A stretch of 64,000 bases of DNA from PVC group bacterium (GTDB lineage Bacteria > Verrucomicrobiota > Kiritimatiellia > CAIKKV01). The stretch's first letter is position 1; each line of letters starts with the position of its first letter. Below, one piece after another: positions 18,366-27,095 of the stretch. Under the pieces are notes generated by a model. It was not told where the DNA came from and ran no database searches. It worked only from the letters and a program-made list of their open reading frames with translations. A program made the translations under genes and the position numbers. The stretch lies in contig CAMDGM010000013.1 of NCBI GenBank assembly GCA_945898015.1, forward strand, positions 1 through 64,000, written 5' to 3'.

Positions 18366-19873
18366 CGTGTCCCCCATTTCGTTTTGCGGACGGTCAGCAG
18401 CGAGTAGTAACCCTGCCAGCTGAAAAAGAGCGCGTAGGTGATGGTGAAAAGGAATCCGGCCCACCAGTGAGGCCGGCCGGTTTTTTCCAGGTAGTAGAAC
18501 GACCACAGCAGGGTCACGAGCAGGACGCCGCCGATATAGAACGAGGCGGGCCGGTCATACAGGAAGGGCCCCAGCACGAGCGCGTTGAACATGACGATGG
18601 GCGCGATCAGCGGCAACAGGGTCATCGTGTACCAGGAGATGACCGCGACCGGGTGCTTGCGGAACATCCACCGTCCGGCGAACAGGAATTCGCGGACCCA
18701 GGACCGTTTCCACCGGGCCTGCTGGCGGATATAGACGCCCCAGGATTCGGGCACGATCGTGGTGGCCAGGGCCTCGTCGTCATAAATAATGCGGTAGTCC
18801 CGGAGCAGGTAGTTGGTCAGGCTGCGGTCGTCGCCATAGGTGCAATACCGGCCGAGGAAGCGCTGGTGCAGCCACCGGTCGAGGACGTTCAGGACCACGG
18901 ATTTACGATACGCCGAAAAACAGCCCGGGCAGCAGCTCACCGCCCCGAACACGCTTTCGGCGGCTTTCATCACCCGGTAGGAGACGAAGTAGCGCACGTC
19001 CTGCATCTTCGAAAGGGCGTTGGCCTGTACGTTTTCGACGTCGGTGTGGCCGGCCACGGCGGCGACCGTCGGATCCGCGAGCCCCTGCAGGACTTTGCGG
19101 ATGGCGCCCGGCATCAGGAAGCTGTCGGAGTCCACATAAACCAGGAATTCCGCGCGGGCCAGCAGGGCGCCGATCGCCATGCCGTGCCGCTTGCCCTTGT
19201 TCGTCTCGAAATCGACGAGGGTCAGCGTGGGATGACGCCCCTGCGCCAGCCGCATCTCCGCCAGCGTGTTGTCCGTGGAGCCGTCGTTCACCACGATCAC
19301 TTCCAGCCGGTCTTTGGGGTAGCCCTCCTCGTAAATGCGCCCGATCGTTTTGCCGATGGAATCGCCTTCGTTCCGGGCCGCCACGACCACCGCCACGGTG
19401 GGGAGAAACCCGACATCCGGCGGGGCCGCATAAAAGGCCGCGATGATGAACCGGGACAGAATGAACACGCCCACCACGACGCTGTACACGTTGATCCAGG
19501 GCTGGTACCAGAAATACTCGACATTGTTCAGCTTGACCACAATGGCTAAGGCAAGAAGCGCTATGCCGAGCCCGCCGATCAGAAGTTTCAATCCGTTGGA
19601 GGAGGCGCGACTTTTTGCGGGGTCGCGTGATTTTCCGGCGACCTCCACGGGCTCCGGCGTCTTCGGGGGCACCGCTTCGGTTTCTTCAGCTAACCGGGCC
19701 TGGCAGAACGGGCATACGGCAGGGCCTTTCGAGTGGATGGTGTGGATGCTCATGCGACAGGCTTCACACCGGCAGGTGTGGCCGACCTGAAGCGATCCGG
19801 ACACGGGGGCCGGACGTCTTACGCCCGGATCAAGCTCCTGTCGAAGAGACCCGTCCGTTTCCTCCGAACTCAT
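18362..19873 (-). CDS. Processive GT2 synthase, hyaluronan-synthase-like, with N-terminal zinc ribbon
   Basis: This 503-residue family 2 glycosyltransferase has the processive synthase motifs VVVAARNEG, VNDGSTDNT, YVDSDS, CCPGCFSAYR, GDDRSLTN and QQARWKRSW. The GDDR...QxxRW pair is closer to hyaluronan synthase/NodC than to cellulose synthase. Two helices precede the catalytic domain and about four follow, so it would build and extrude a beta-linked polymer across the inner membrane. Unusually, the N-terminus carries a cytoplasmic zinc ribbon (C36, C39, C54, C57). It is first in its operon; the large deacetylase-like protein follows with a four-base overlap. The polymer, perhaps HexNAc-containing, is inferred only. 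Confidence 0.9.
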   Translation of the reverse strand: MSSEETDGSLRQELDPGVRRPAPVSGSLQVGHTCRCEACRMSIHTIHSKGPAVCPFCQARLAEETEAVPPKTPEPVEVAGKSRDPAKSRASSNGLKLLIGGLGIALLALAIVVKLNNVEYFWYQPWINVYSVVVGVFILSRFIIAAFYAAPPDVGFLPTVAVVVAARNEGDSIGKTIGRIYEEGYPKDRLEVIVVNDGSTDNTLAEMRLAQGRHPTLTLVDFETNKGKRHGMAIGALLARAEFLVYVDSDSFLMPGAIRKVLQGLADPTVAAVAGHTDVENVQANALSKMQDVRYFVSYRVMKAAESVFGAVSCCPGCFSAYRKSVVLNVLDRWLHQRFLGRYCTYGDDRSLTNYLLRDYRIIYDDEALATTIVPESWGVYIRQQARWKRSWVREFLFAGRWMFRKHPVAVISWYTMTLLPLIAPIVMFNALVLGPFLYDRPASFYIGGVLLVTLLWSFYYLEKTGRPHWWAGFLFTITYALFFSWQGYYSLLTVRKTKWGTR

Positions 19874-20088
19874 GTCTAACCTCTTTTGTAGTCAGCCTGT
19901 CGGTCAAACGCAGAAACTCAATTTGAATTTGAGTTAGTCCTGTGTATATTTAATTATCCTATTACAAAAGTGGCATAGAAGGCACGGTTTTGTCAATGCA
20001 GAAGAGAGGCAAGTCCGGGGCAAATCAATAGCGGGGATTGCAGGGGCTCGGCTTTTATGATACCATGAAAAAAGAATAGGGAGGCAAT

Positions 20089-20592
20089 ATGAAACGGATT
20101 CGGTTTTCATCGTCGGCGATTCTGGTGGCCGGGGCTATCGGCCTCGTGATGTACGGGACGGCCTGCGAGGTGAATATCGGCAATCCCGCCTCGCCTTCTT
20201 CCGGGGGTGGGGATTCAACGCCACGGACGCCGACCGGAGGGGGCGGAACGCCGACGCCGGATGATGGGGGGACCCCGGGCGGCGGACTCAAGGCGCCGGG
20301 CGTGCCAGTTCCGATTTCCCCCGGGAACGGCGACGCTTTTTCGGGGGCGGGACAAAAGGTGCGCTTCATGTGGACGGATGCGGAAGGCGCCGCGCAGTTT
20401 GAAGTGGTCGTTCAGGGGCTGTCCGGCGGGGGATGGCAGCCGGTGGCGCAGCAGGTGACAGATAATTATGAATTCACGTTGACGATGGACAGCCAGCCGT
20501 ACACCCAGTATCGCTGGCGCGTGCGCAGTATCGGAACGGACTCCCAGACCAGCGCCTTTACGGGGTGGCGCTCGTTCTCGTGGACGCTCTGA
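20089..20592 (+). CDS. Secreted lipoprotein with a fibronectin-type-III-like domain
   Basis: The 167-residue protein has a lipobox at YGTAC (C26), then a Gly/Thr/Pro linker of about 50 residues. A beta-sandwich-like domain follows (VRFMWTDAEGAAQFEVVV, then YRWRVRSIGTDSQT), resembling FnIII domains that bind polymers or proteins at the cell surface. The start has a strong ribosome site (AGGGAGG, about five bases upstream). It lies next to the exopolysaccharide locus but is transcribed away from it, so a link is only possible. Confidence 0.75.
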   Translation: MKRIRFSSSAILVAGAIGLVMYGTACEVNIGNPASPSSGGGDSTPRTPTGGGGTPTPDDGGTPGGGLKAPGVPVPISPGNGDAFSGAGQKVRFMWTDAEGAAQFEVVVQGLSGGGWQPVAQQVTDNYEFTLTMDSQPYTQYRWRVRSIGTDSQTSAFTGWRSFSWTL

Positions 20593-20684
20593 CCGATGGG
20601 ATAACGATATCTGTCGGATGCTTGCTTTCGAAGGGTGTGGTTGTTAGGATTCCGCTTTTATAACCCGCCTGAGAAAGGTGACGT

Positions 20685-21608
20685 ATGCCCCGGCTTTCAA
20701 CGCGCGAGATTATGCTCCAGGCGGCCCGGACCGGGATGGTGGTGCCCGCCTTTAATGTTCCCCATTTGCCGATGATGGAGCCTATTGTGGAGGCGCTCCG
20801 GGCGGCCCGCGCGTTTGGCCTGATCCAGGTGGCCCGCCTGGAGTGGATGAAGTTCAAGTCCGGCAGTCTCAAGGCCATCCGCGACACGTATGCCGGCTGC
20901 AAGGACGAACGGTTCACCCGCCTTCACCTTGATCATGTGCCGGTGATCGACGAGGATAACCTGACGGTGGATGTCGAGGCCATCATCGCGGAGGCGATGG
21001 CGCTGGGGTATGAATCCGTCATGGTGGACGGCTCCCGCCTCCCGTTGGCCGGCAATATCGAGGCCACGCTCAAGGTGGTGAAGATGGCCCATCTGGCCGG
21101 CCTTCCCGTGGAAGCCGAATTGGGCGCCGTGCTGGGGCACGAATCCGGTCCGCTGCCTCCGTACGAAGAGCTGTTCCTCTCCGGGCGCGGGTTCACCGAT
21201 CCCGCCGAGGCGAAGCGGTTTGTGGCCGAAACGGGCGTGGACTGGCTGTCCGTGGCGGTGGGCAACATTCACGGGGCGATCAGCGGCGCCGCCAAGAGCG
21301 CCAAAAAGGTCGAGGCGCGCATCAATGTGAAGCGGCTTGACTTGATTCGTGCGGCGGTCGGGCAGGTGCCGCTGGTGTTGCACGGAGGCTCCGGCATCCG
21401 CAAGGAGTCTATTCTGGCGGGCGTCCAGCATGGCATCGCCAAGATCAACGTCGGCACCACGCTTCGCCAGGCGTATGAGGCGGGGGTGGCGGTCTCCGCC
21501 GCCGAGGCGCGGCAGCGGACCCTGGCGGCCGCCACCGCGGTGATCCGGGACGAGTTGGAAATCGCCGGGTCCGCCGACCGGTTGGGAACGGCCGGCGGGA
21601 TCCTGTAG
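20685..21608 (+). CDS. Class II ketose-phosphate aldolase
   Basis: This 307-residue protein belongs to the zinc-dependent class II aldolases (fructose-bisphosphate, tagatose-bisphosphate and related). Typical segments are HLDHVP near residue 86, SVMVDGSRLP, EAELGAVLGHE, VGNIHG and LHGGSGI. These carry the zinc histidines and the phosphate site. It cleaves a phosphorylated ketose to a triose phosphate plus a second fragment. It is the first gene of a five-gene sugar operon whose next members are a fucose-isomerase-like enzyme and an FGGY kinase, so the substrate is probably the isomerised and phosphorylated product of that pathway rather than glycolytic FBP. Ribosome site GAGAAAGG. Confidence 0.9.
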   Translation: MPRLSTREIMLQAARTGMVVPAFNVPHLPMMEPIVEALRAARAFGLIQVARLEWMKFKSGSLKAIRDTYAGCKDERFTRLHLDHVPVIDEDNLTVDVEAIIAEAMALGYESVMVDGSRLPLAGNIEATLKVVKMAHLAGLPVEAELGAVLGHESGPLPPYEELFLSGRGFTDPAEAKRFVAETGVDWLSVAVGNIHGAISGAAKSAKKVEARINVKRLDLIRAAVGQVPLVLHGGSGIRKESILAGVQHGIAKINVGTTLRQAYEAGVAVSAAEARQRTLAAATAVIRDELEIAGSADRLGTAGGIL

Positions 21609-21656
21609 GCGGAATTCAGGAATCAGTAATTATTCGGAAACGGGAGGAAGCGGGAT

Positions 21657-23063
21657 ATGGCAGTGGCAAAGACGACGTTCGCGGTGTTTTTCGGAAATCG
21701 TGGTTTTTTTCCGGCCTCTCTGCAGGCCGGCGCCCGTGCGGAGATGACGGCCGCGCTCAAGGCGCGCGGGTATAAGGCGCTGATGATGGATCCGTCGCTG
21801 ACCCGCCATGGCGCGGTCGAGACCCCCGCCGAGGGCGAGAAGTTTGCGGCATTCCTGGCCCGGAACCGGGGCAAATTTGGCGGCGTCATTGTCTGTCTGC
21901 CGAACTTCGGCGACGAAACGGGCGCCATTGCGGCGTTGCGCGACTGCGGCGTGCCGATCCTGATCCAGGCTTTTCCCGACGAGCTCGACAAGATGGCCCC
22001 CGCTGTTCGGCGCGATGCCTTCTGCGGCAAGTTTTCGATCATGGACGTGTTCGTCCAGTATGGCCTGCCGTTCACGGTTCTGCCTCCGCACACCGCGCAT
22101 CCCGGCAGCGCCGCCTTTGCCGCGCAGCTGGATTACTTCGACCGCCTGTGCCGCGTGGCAAACGGGCTCAAGCGCTTCACGGTGGGCTCGGTGGGCGCGC
22201 GCACCTCGGCGTTCAAGACCGTGCGGATCGACGAGATCGCGCTGCAGCAGCACGGGATCACGATGGAGACCTACGACCTGTCGTCGGTGTTCGCCAAAAT
22301 GGGCGCCCTCAAGATGGCGGATTCCGTGGTGAAGGCGAAGGCAAAGAAGCTGGCCTCGTATGCCTGCTGGAAGCGCGCGCCGGCGCGCGCCTTCGATCAG
22401 CTTGTCCGGCTGGGCGTGGTGCTCGACCGGCTGGTGGAGGAGGACGGCCTCGATTGCCTGGCGGTGCGGTGCTGGGTCGAGATGCAGCAGCAGCTGGGCA
22501 TTTCGCCCTGCGTGTTGCTGTCCGAGATGAACGAGCGCGGCATTCCGACGGCCTGCGAAGTGGATGTCGGCAACGCGGTGATGATGCGCGCCCTGCACCT
22601 GGCCACGGGCGGGGCCCCGACCTGCCTTGACTGGAACAACAACTACGCGGACGAGGGGGACAAGTGCATCCTGTTCCACTGCGGACCGGTGCCGTCCAGC
22701 CTGATGACCGCGCGCGGGGACATTCAGGACCACGCCATTCTCGCCAACGCGGTGGGCAAGGGCAAGGCGTTCGGTTGCAACGTGGGCCGGATCGCGCCGA
22801 ATCCCTTCACCTACGGCAGCCTCTTGACGCGTGACGGGAAGCTCTGTTGCTACCTGGGCGAAGGGCGCTTCACCGCCGATCCCGTGCCGGCCGACTTCTT
22901 CGGCTGCGCCGGGGTGGCGGAAATTTCCAACCTCCAGGTCAAGCTTCAGACCATCGGTTACCAGGGGCACCGCCACCATGTCAGCGTGGCCGCGGGCCTG
23001 GCCGCCGAGCCGACGTGCGAGGCGATGACGAAATACCTGGGCTACGACGTCACCCTGCTATGA
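21657..23063 (+). CDS. L-fucose/L-arabinose isomerase-like protein
   Basis: The 468-residue protein matches the L-fucose isomerase superfamily, Mn-dependent enzymes that convert aldoses to ketoses. The likely metal ligands are Glu in CWVEMQ, Asp in EVDVGNAV and a His in QGHRHH near the C-terminus. It is shorter than classical FucI (about 590 residues) and resembles the shorter fucose-isomerase-like group often found in PVC and Firmicutes sugar operons. Ribosome site GGGAGGAAG. The stop overlaps the kinase start by four bases. The exact sugar cannot be read from the sequence. Confidence 0.85.
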   Translation: MAVAKTTFAVFFGNRGFFPASLQAGARAEMTAALKARGYKALMMDPSLTRHGAVETPAEGEKFAAFLARNRGKFGGVIVCLPNFGDETGAIAALRDCGVPILIQAFPDELDKMAPAVRRDAFCGKFSIMDVFVQYGLPFTVLPPHTAHPGSAAFAAQLDYFDRLCRVANGLKRFTVGSVGARTSAFKTVRIDEIALQQHGITMETYDLSSVFAKMGALKMADSVVKAKAKKLASYACWKRAPARAFDQLVRLGVVLDRLVEEDGLDCLAVRCWVEMQQQLGISPCVLLSEMNERGIPTACEVDVGNAVMMRALHLATGGAPTCLDWNNNYADEGDKCILFHCGPVPSSLMTARGDIQDHAILANAVGKGKAFGCNVGRIAPNPFTYGSLLTRDGKLCCYLGEGRFTADPVPADFFGCAGVAEISNLQVKLQTIGYQGHRHHVSVAAGLAAEPTCEAMTKYLGYDVTLL

Positions 23064-24553
23064 GTCTGCTTGGCATTGACGTGGGGACCACGGGTTGCAA
23101 GGCCACTGTTTTCACGGTGGCCGGGCAACCCTTGTCTTCGGCTTACCGGGAATATCCCACCCTGCATCCGGCGCCGGACTGTTCGGAGCTGGACAGTGAA
23201 ACGGTGTGGGCCGCCATCCGGAGCGTGATTGCGGAGGCGGCGGCGGGCGCGCTCGGCGATCCCGTTTCGGCGCTCAGCGTCAGCTCCATGGGCGAGGCGG
23301 TGGCGCCTCTCACGCGGGACCGCCGGCTTGTGGGGCGGAGCATCCTGTCCTCCGACACGCGCGGCGGCGAGCTGCTGGCGCCGCTGCGCCAGGCTTATAC
23401 GCCCGAGGCGTTTTACCGGATCAACCCGAATATCCTGGGCCCCAACTATAGCCTGCCCAAGCTCCTGTGGCATCGTGCGAACGAGCCGGCGATGTTTGAC
23501 CGGGCGGACCTGTTCCTGCTGTGGGGCGATGCGGTGGGCTATCTGCTGGGCGGCGAGGCGACCGCCTGCCATTCCCTGGCCAACCGCACCTTGCTCTTCG
23601 ACTTGCGGCGCGGGGATTGGTCGGAGGAGCTGCTCCGCCTGTCGGGCGTGCCGCGCGGCAAGCTGGGCCGGTGCGTGGCGGCGGGCACCGTGACGGGCAC
23701 CGTGGCGGCGGGCCTGGCACGCGAGCTGGGGTTGCCGGCGGGCGTGAAGATTGTGGCGGGCGGCCATGACCAGTGCTGCAATTCGCTGGGCGCGGGAATC
23801 TGTTCGGCCGGGCAGGCGGTGTGCGGACTGGGTTCCTATGAGTGCCTGACCCCGACGTACGACCGCATTCCCGAGCCCGGCCCCATGCTGGCCCGCGGCT
23901 TGAACACGGAGCACCACGTCCTGCCGGGGTTGTATGTCTCGTTCCTGTATAACCAGGCCGGCACGCTGGTCAAGTGGTTCCGCGACACCTTTGCGGCGGG
24001 GGAGAAGGCGGCGGCCGGCGGATCGATCTATCGGGTGCTGGACGGGGAGATGCCCGTCGCCCCGACGCGGCTGCTGGCGCTGCCGTATTTCGAGATGACG
24101 GGTCCGCCGGATTTCACGGCCGATGCCTCGGGCGCGATTGTGGGGCTCAAGACGGGCACCACGCGTGGCGAGATCTTCAAGTGTCTGTTGGAGAGTATCA
24201 CGTACTATTTCGTCGACAGCCTGGTGGCGTTGCGGGAGCTGGGGGTGGATGCCTCCTCCTTTACGGCCACGGGCGGGGGTGCGAAGTCGGACAACTGGCT
24301 TCAGATCAAGGCCGATATTTTTGGCGTGCCCTTCATCCGCCCCAACATGACGGAAGCCGGGGTGCTGGGGGCGGCGATTCTGGCGGGCCTCGGCACGGGT
24401 ATCTACGCGACGGCGAACGAAGCGGTGGCGCAGGTGGTGAGTCGCGACCGGGTTTTTGAGCCGGACGCCGGGCGGCATGCAATTTATGTCGAGCGGGCAG
24501 CCTTGTATCGGCAGTTGTTTCCGGCCATCAGCCCGTTGTTGCGGAAGCTATGA
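23060..24553 (+). CDS. FGGY-family carbohydrate kinase
   Basis: From the ATG at 23060 (four-base overlap with the isomerase) the protein has 497 residues. It begins MSLLGIDVGTTGCKATVF, the N-terminal phosphate loop of FGGY kinases. The second ATP loop is TATGGGAKSDNWLQIKAD, with the catalytic Asp likely in AGGHDQCCN. Family members phosphorylate ketoses such as xylulose or fuculose. In this operon it would act after the isomerase and before the aldolase. A start as far upstream as 22847 is open but would lie inside the isomerase gene and has no ribosome site. Confidence 0.9.
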   Translation: MSLLGIDVGTTGCKATVFTVAGQPLSSAYREYPTLHPAPDCSELDSETVWAAIRSVIAEAAAGALGDPVSALSVSSMGEAVAPLTRDRRLVGRSILSSDTRGGELLAPLRQAYTPEAFYRINPNILGPNYSLPKLLWHRANEPAMFDRADLFLLWGDAVGYLLGGEATACHSLANRTLLFDLRRGDWSEELLRLSGVPRGKLGRCVAAGTVTGTVAAGLARELGLPAGVKIVAGGHDQCCNSLGAGICSAGQAVCGLGSYECLTPTYDRIPEPGPMLARGLNTEHHVLPGLYVSFLYNQAGTLVKWFRDTFAAGEKAAAGGSIYRVLDGEMPVAPTRLLALPYFEMTGPPDFTADASGAIVGLKTGTTRGEIFKCLLESITYYFVDSLVALRELGVDASSFTATGGGAKSDNWLQIKADIFGVPFIRPNMTEAGVLGAAILAGLGTGIYATANEAVAQVVSRDRVFEPDAGRHAIYVERAALYRQLFPAISPLLRKL

Positions 24554-25782
24554 GTCCGGATTCCGAGACCAACGTGGGGCGCGGGTCGGCGGCGCGGCGG
24601 CGCCTGTGGCTGGCGGCGGCCCTGATTGTCTTCACGGCGGTGGCGCCGGCGTGCGGGGTGTTGCCGATTTTACGCGGGTCGTTGCAGGCGTATTACGGTC
24701 TGTCCAACACCCTGTTCGGTTTCCTGGTCAGCTTTGGCAGCCTGGCGGGTGCGGTGGGCGCGCTGGCGGCGGGGCCGCTGGTGGATCGGCGCGGGCCGTG
24801 GCAGGTGTTCCGGGTGTCGTTGGCGGGCGTGGCGGCCGGGTATGCGGTGGGCGCGGTGGCGGGCGGGCTGTGGATGATGGTGGCGGCCCTGGCGGTGATT
24901 AACTTTTTTTATTACGCCATGGCGCTGGCCGCGCAAGCCGGGCTGGTGGCGTTGTATCCCGAAAACCGGCGGCGTATCATTACCCTCTATCTGGTGGGCG
25001 CCGCTGTGATGGGTATCGTTCTGCCGTTGATCGGGGAGTTGCAGCTGCGGGTGGTGGATTCCGGTCGGCTTCCGTTTGGCGTGGTTTTGCACGGTTTTTT
25101 TATGCTAGCCAGTGTGTTTCTGTTGGCGGGACTATGGTGGATGCGGCAACAGGGGGAACCGGTGGTGAAGGCGCCGGCGGAAGCCGCCGCCGGCGGATCG
25201 GGCGTGGTCGGGGGGCTTTGGCTGCTGACGGCCTTCGTGACGCTGCATTGCTGCAATGATGCGGTGGGCAATGTCTGGTTGCCCAAGATTCTGGCGGGTC
25301 CGTCGTATGCGTCCCAGATGATCCTGCCGGGCACGGTGATGGCGGTCTTTTCGCTGGGGTATTTGGTGTCGCGGCTGGGGCTGGGGCTGTTGCCCGAGCG
25401 GAAGTGGCGCCGGCGGCTGCTGGTGGCGCCGGGGCTCGTGGGCGGGCTGGTGATGCTGGCCGGGTTGCTGACCCGGACGCAGGTGGGCGCGGCGATCGGG
25501 TATGTGGCGGGCGGGCTCTGCTGGTCCGTGGAGTATCCGGTGGCGGTGGCGGCCATGGCCGGGGATCGCCGGTTCGGGGTGGCGATGGGGGTGTTCAGCG
25601 TGGCGGGCGGCGTGCTGTGTTTTGTGGTGCCGACGGCCCTGGGCGGAGTGGTGGACGGCCTTCAGGCGTCGGACCGGGCGGATCAATCCTGGCTTGTGTT
25701 GACCGTGTGTGCGGCGGGCTTCCTGGTGAACGGGTTGCTGGGGTGGTATTGGGTCCGGCGGTATGGGCGACACTTGGCTTAG
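24550..25782 (+). CDS. Major facilitator superfamily transporter
   Basis: The 410-residue protein has about twelve hydrophobic helices in two halves, separated by a charged loop near residues 195-215 (RQQGEPVVKAPAE). The loop GPLVDRRGPW between helices 2 and 3 is the MFS A-motif. It starts inside the kinase stop (four-base overlap), so it probably imports the sugar processed by the operon. No substrate signature is visible. The codon third positions are extremely G-rich, as in the whole operon. Confidence 0.88.
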   Translation: MSPDSETNVGRGSAARRRLWLAAALIVFTAVAPACGVLPILRGSLQAYYGLSNTLFGFLVSFGSLAGAVGALAAGPLVDRRGPWQVFRVSLAGVAAGYAVGAVAGGLWMMVAALAVINFFYYAMALAAQAGLVALYPENRRRIITLYLVGAAVMGIVLPLIGELQLRVVDSGRLPFGVVLHGFFMLASVFLLAGLWWMRQQGEPVVKAPAEAAAGGSGVVGGLWLLTAFVTLHCCNDAVGNVWLPKILAGPSYASQMILPGTVMAVFSLGYLVSRLGLGLLPERKWRRRLLVAPGLVGGLVMLAGLLTRTQVGAAIGYVAGGLCWSVEYPVAVAAMAGDRRFGVAMGVFSVAGGVLCFVVPTALGGVVDGLQASDRADQSWLVLTVCAAGFLVNGLLGWYWVRRYGRHLA

Positions 25783-25795
25783 TAAGGAGACTGAC

Positions 25796-26368
25796 ATGGG
25801 AACGACCAGCGTGACGATGATCCGGCCGCATCTTCGGGACCTTCCGGAGCCGGTCTTTCCCCCGGGCTGGGGCATGCGGGCCATGACCGTGCAGGATATC
25901 GGGCTGTGGACGGATATCCAGATCGACGCCGAACGGTTTCTGACGATCAGGCCCGACCTGTTTCTGAAGGAGTTCGGGAGCGATCTTGAGGCGGTTCCGG
26001 CGCGCTGTTTTCTGCTGACCGATCCGCGCGGGCTTGGCATGGGCACGATCAGCGCCTGGTACAACCGTGATTTCCGGGGCGCGGATGTCGGGCGGATCCA
26101 CTGGGTGTCGGTGCGTCCTGCCTGTCAGGGCCGGGGGCTCGGCAAGGCCGAGTTGGCTTATGCCCTGCGCGTGTTTGCGCCATGGCACGACAAGGCCTAC
26201 CTGGTCACCTCGACAGAGCGGGTGGTGGCGGTGAAGATGTATTTGGATTTCGGCTTCAGGCCGGACCTGGAACCGGAAGGGGCGCGCGAGTCCTGGACCG
26301 CCCTGGCCCGGACGTTGAAGCATCCGCTGCTGGAAGAGACGCTCGGAGGGGCTTTGCCGGGGGCCTAG
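25796..26368 (+). CDS. GNAT-family N-acetyltransferase
   Basis: The product is about 190 residues from the ATG at 25796, chosen for its excellent ribosome site (AAGGAG at 25784-25789). It has the GNAT fold: beta strand IHWVSVRPACQGRGLGKAEL containing the acetyl-CoA loop Q/R-x-x-G-x-G/A, then ALRVFAPWHDKAYLVTS and YLDFGFRPD. It probably acetylates a small amine or sugar amine. It ends the aldolase-isomerase-kinase-MFS operon, 13 bases after the transporter, so the pathway may include an amino sugar or a detoxification step. The substrate is unknown. Confidence 0.85.
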   Translation: MGTTSVTMIRPHLRDLPEPVFPPGWGMRAMTVQDIGLWTDIQIDAERFLTIRPDLFLKEFGSDLEAVPARCFLLTDPRGLGMGTISAWYNRDFRGADVGRIHWVSVRPACQGRGLGKAELAYALRVFAPWHDKAYLVTSTERVVAVKMYLDFGFRPDLEPEGARESWTALARTLKHPLLEETLGGALPGA

Positions 26369-26425
26369 GCCTTTAGGGTGATTGGCTTGGTTGGTTGTGC
26401 GGGTTGTGTCGTTTCGGGCGGAAAT

Positions 26426-26495
26426 GGCCCTGACGGAGCAGGGCCCTCCGAACGGTAGCAAAATATCGGAGGGACACGCTCCGTCGTGTCCGCAG
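26426..26495 (+). repeat. REP element copy 1, upstream of the RAYT gene
   Basis: The 70-base element folds into three successive hairpins. The first has ggccctg/cagggcc with loop acggag. The second has ccctccga/tcggaggg with a 14-base loop. The third has ggacacg/cgtgtcc with loop ctccgt. It ends 11 bases before the start of the transposase gene. It differs from the other two copies by gcaaaat for gcgaaat in the middle loop and by its 3' flank. Confidence 0.85.
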
Positions 26496-26506
26496 GAAGA
26501 AGCGAT

Positions 26507-26986
26507 ATGGAAAGTCAGAAAACCGATCGAACGCATCCGGTGCATCTTCCAATTCGGGAATCACCTAACCGCGCGGTAATCATTTATCTCACGGTCTGTT
26601 CTGAAAAGCGTAAGCCGGTGTTCTGTCGTTCCGCCATTCAGGAAACTCTTCTTGCTGCATGGGCAAAGGGGAATGCATGGAGCGTTGGGCGATATGTTTT
26701 GATGCCGGATCATATTCATCTTTTTTGTAGACCCGCAGGATGGGACATTACTCGGCTTGAAAAATGGGTGAAATATTGGAAATCGTTATGCTCAATGAAT
26801 TGGCCGTATCCCGAAGAGCAACCTGTCTGGCAAAGATCGTTCTGGGATACGCAGCTCCGGACTCATGATAAATATGAAGAAAAATGGGAATATGTTCGGA
26901 ATAACCCAGTCCGAGCAGGATTAGTGAAAGAAGCGGACGACTGGCTTTATCAAGGGGAAATGTCGGTATTGGATTGGCATGGCTAA
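26507..26986 (+). CDS. REP-associated tyrosine transposase (RAYT, Y1 family)
   Basis: The 159-residue protein is a single-domain Y1 transposase of the type that recognises and spreads REP elements. The metal-binding HUH motif is MPDHIHLF (H69, H71). The catalytic tyrosine is most likely Y129 in WEYVRNNPVRAGLV, a segment diagnostic for RAYTs. I start it at 26507, just after REP copy 1; an earlier ATG at 26486 would lie inside the REP. The gene is visibly more AT-rich than its neighbours, which suggests independent acquisition. Identical-type REPs lie on both sides in the same orientation. Confidence 0.9.
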   Translation: MESQKTDRTHPVHLPIRESPNRAVIIYLTVCSEKRKPVFCRSAIQETLLAAWAKGNAWSVGRYVLMPDHIHLFCRPAGWDITRLEKWVKYWKSLCSMNWPYPEEQPVWQRSFWDTQLRTHDKYEEKWEYVRNNPVRAGLVKEADDWLYQGEMSVLDWHG

Positions 26987-26993
26987 CCTAGGT

Positions 26994-27064
26994 GGCCCTG
27001 ACGGAGCAGGGCCCTCCGAACGGTAGCGAAATATCGGAGGGACACGCTCCGTCGTGTCCGCAAG
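26994..27064 (+). repeat. REP element copy 2
   Basis: This is the same three-hairpin element as at 26426, in the same orientation, beginning eight bases after the transposase stop. The 3' flank gcaagcggct is shared with copy 3, so these two are the closest pair. All stems and both complementary outer loops are unchanged. Confidence 0.85.
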
Positions 27065-27095
27065 CGGCTGGTAAAGCGGATGCATCTCGGGAGGC

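Noticed and set aside
19874-20088. Clear promoter for the GT2 operon
   Set aside because: A minus-strand TTGACA (19991-19996) exists, but no -10 lies at proper spacing; the AT-rich gap probably holds divergent promoters that I cannot define.
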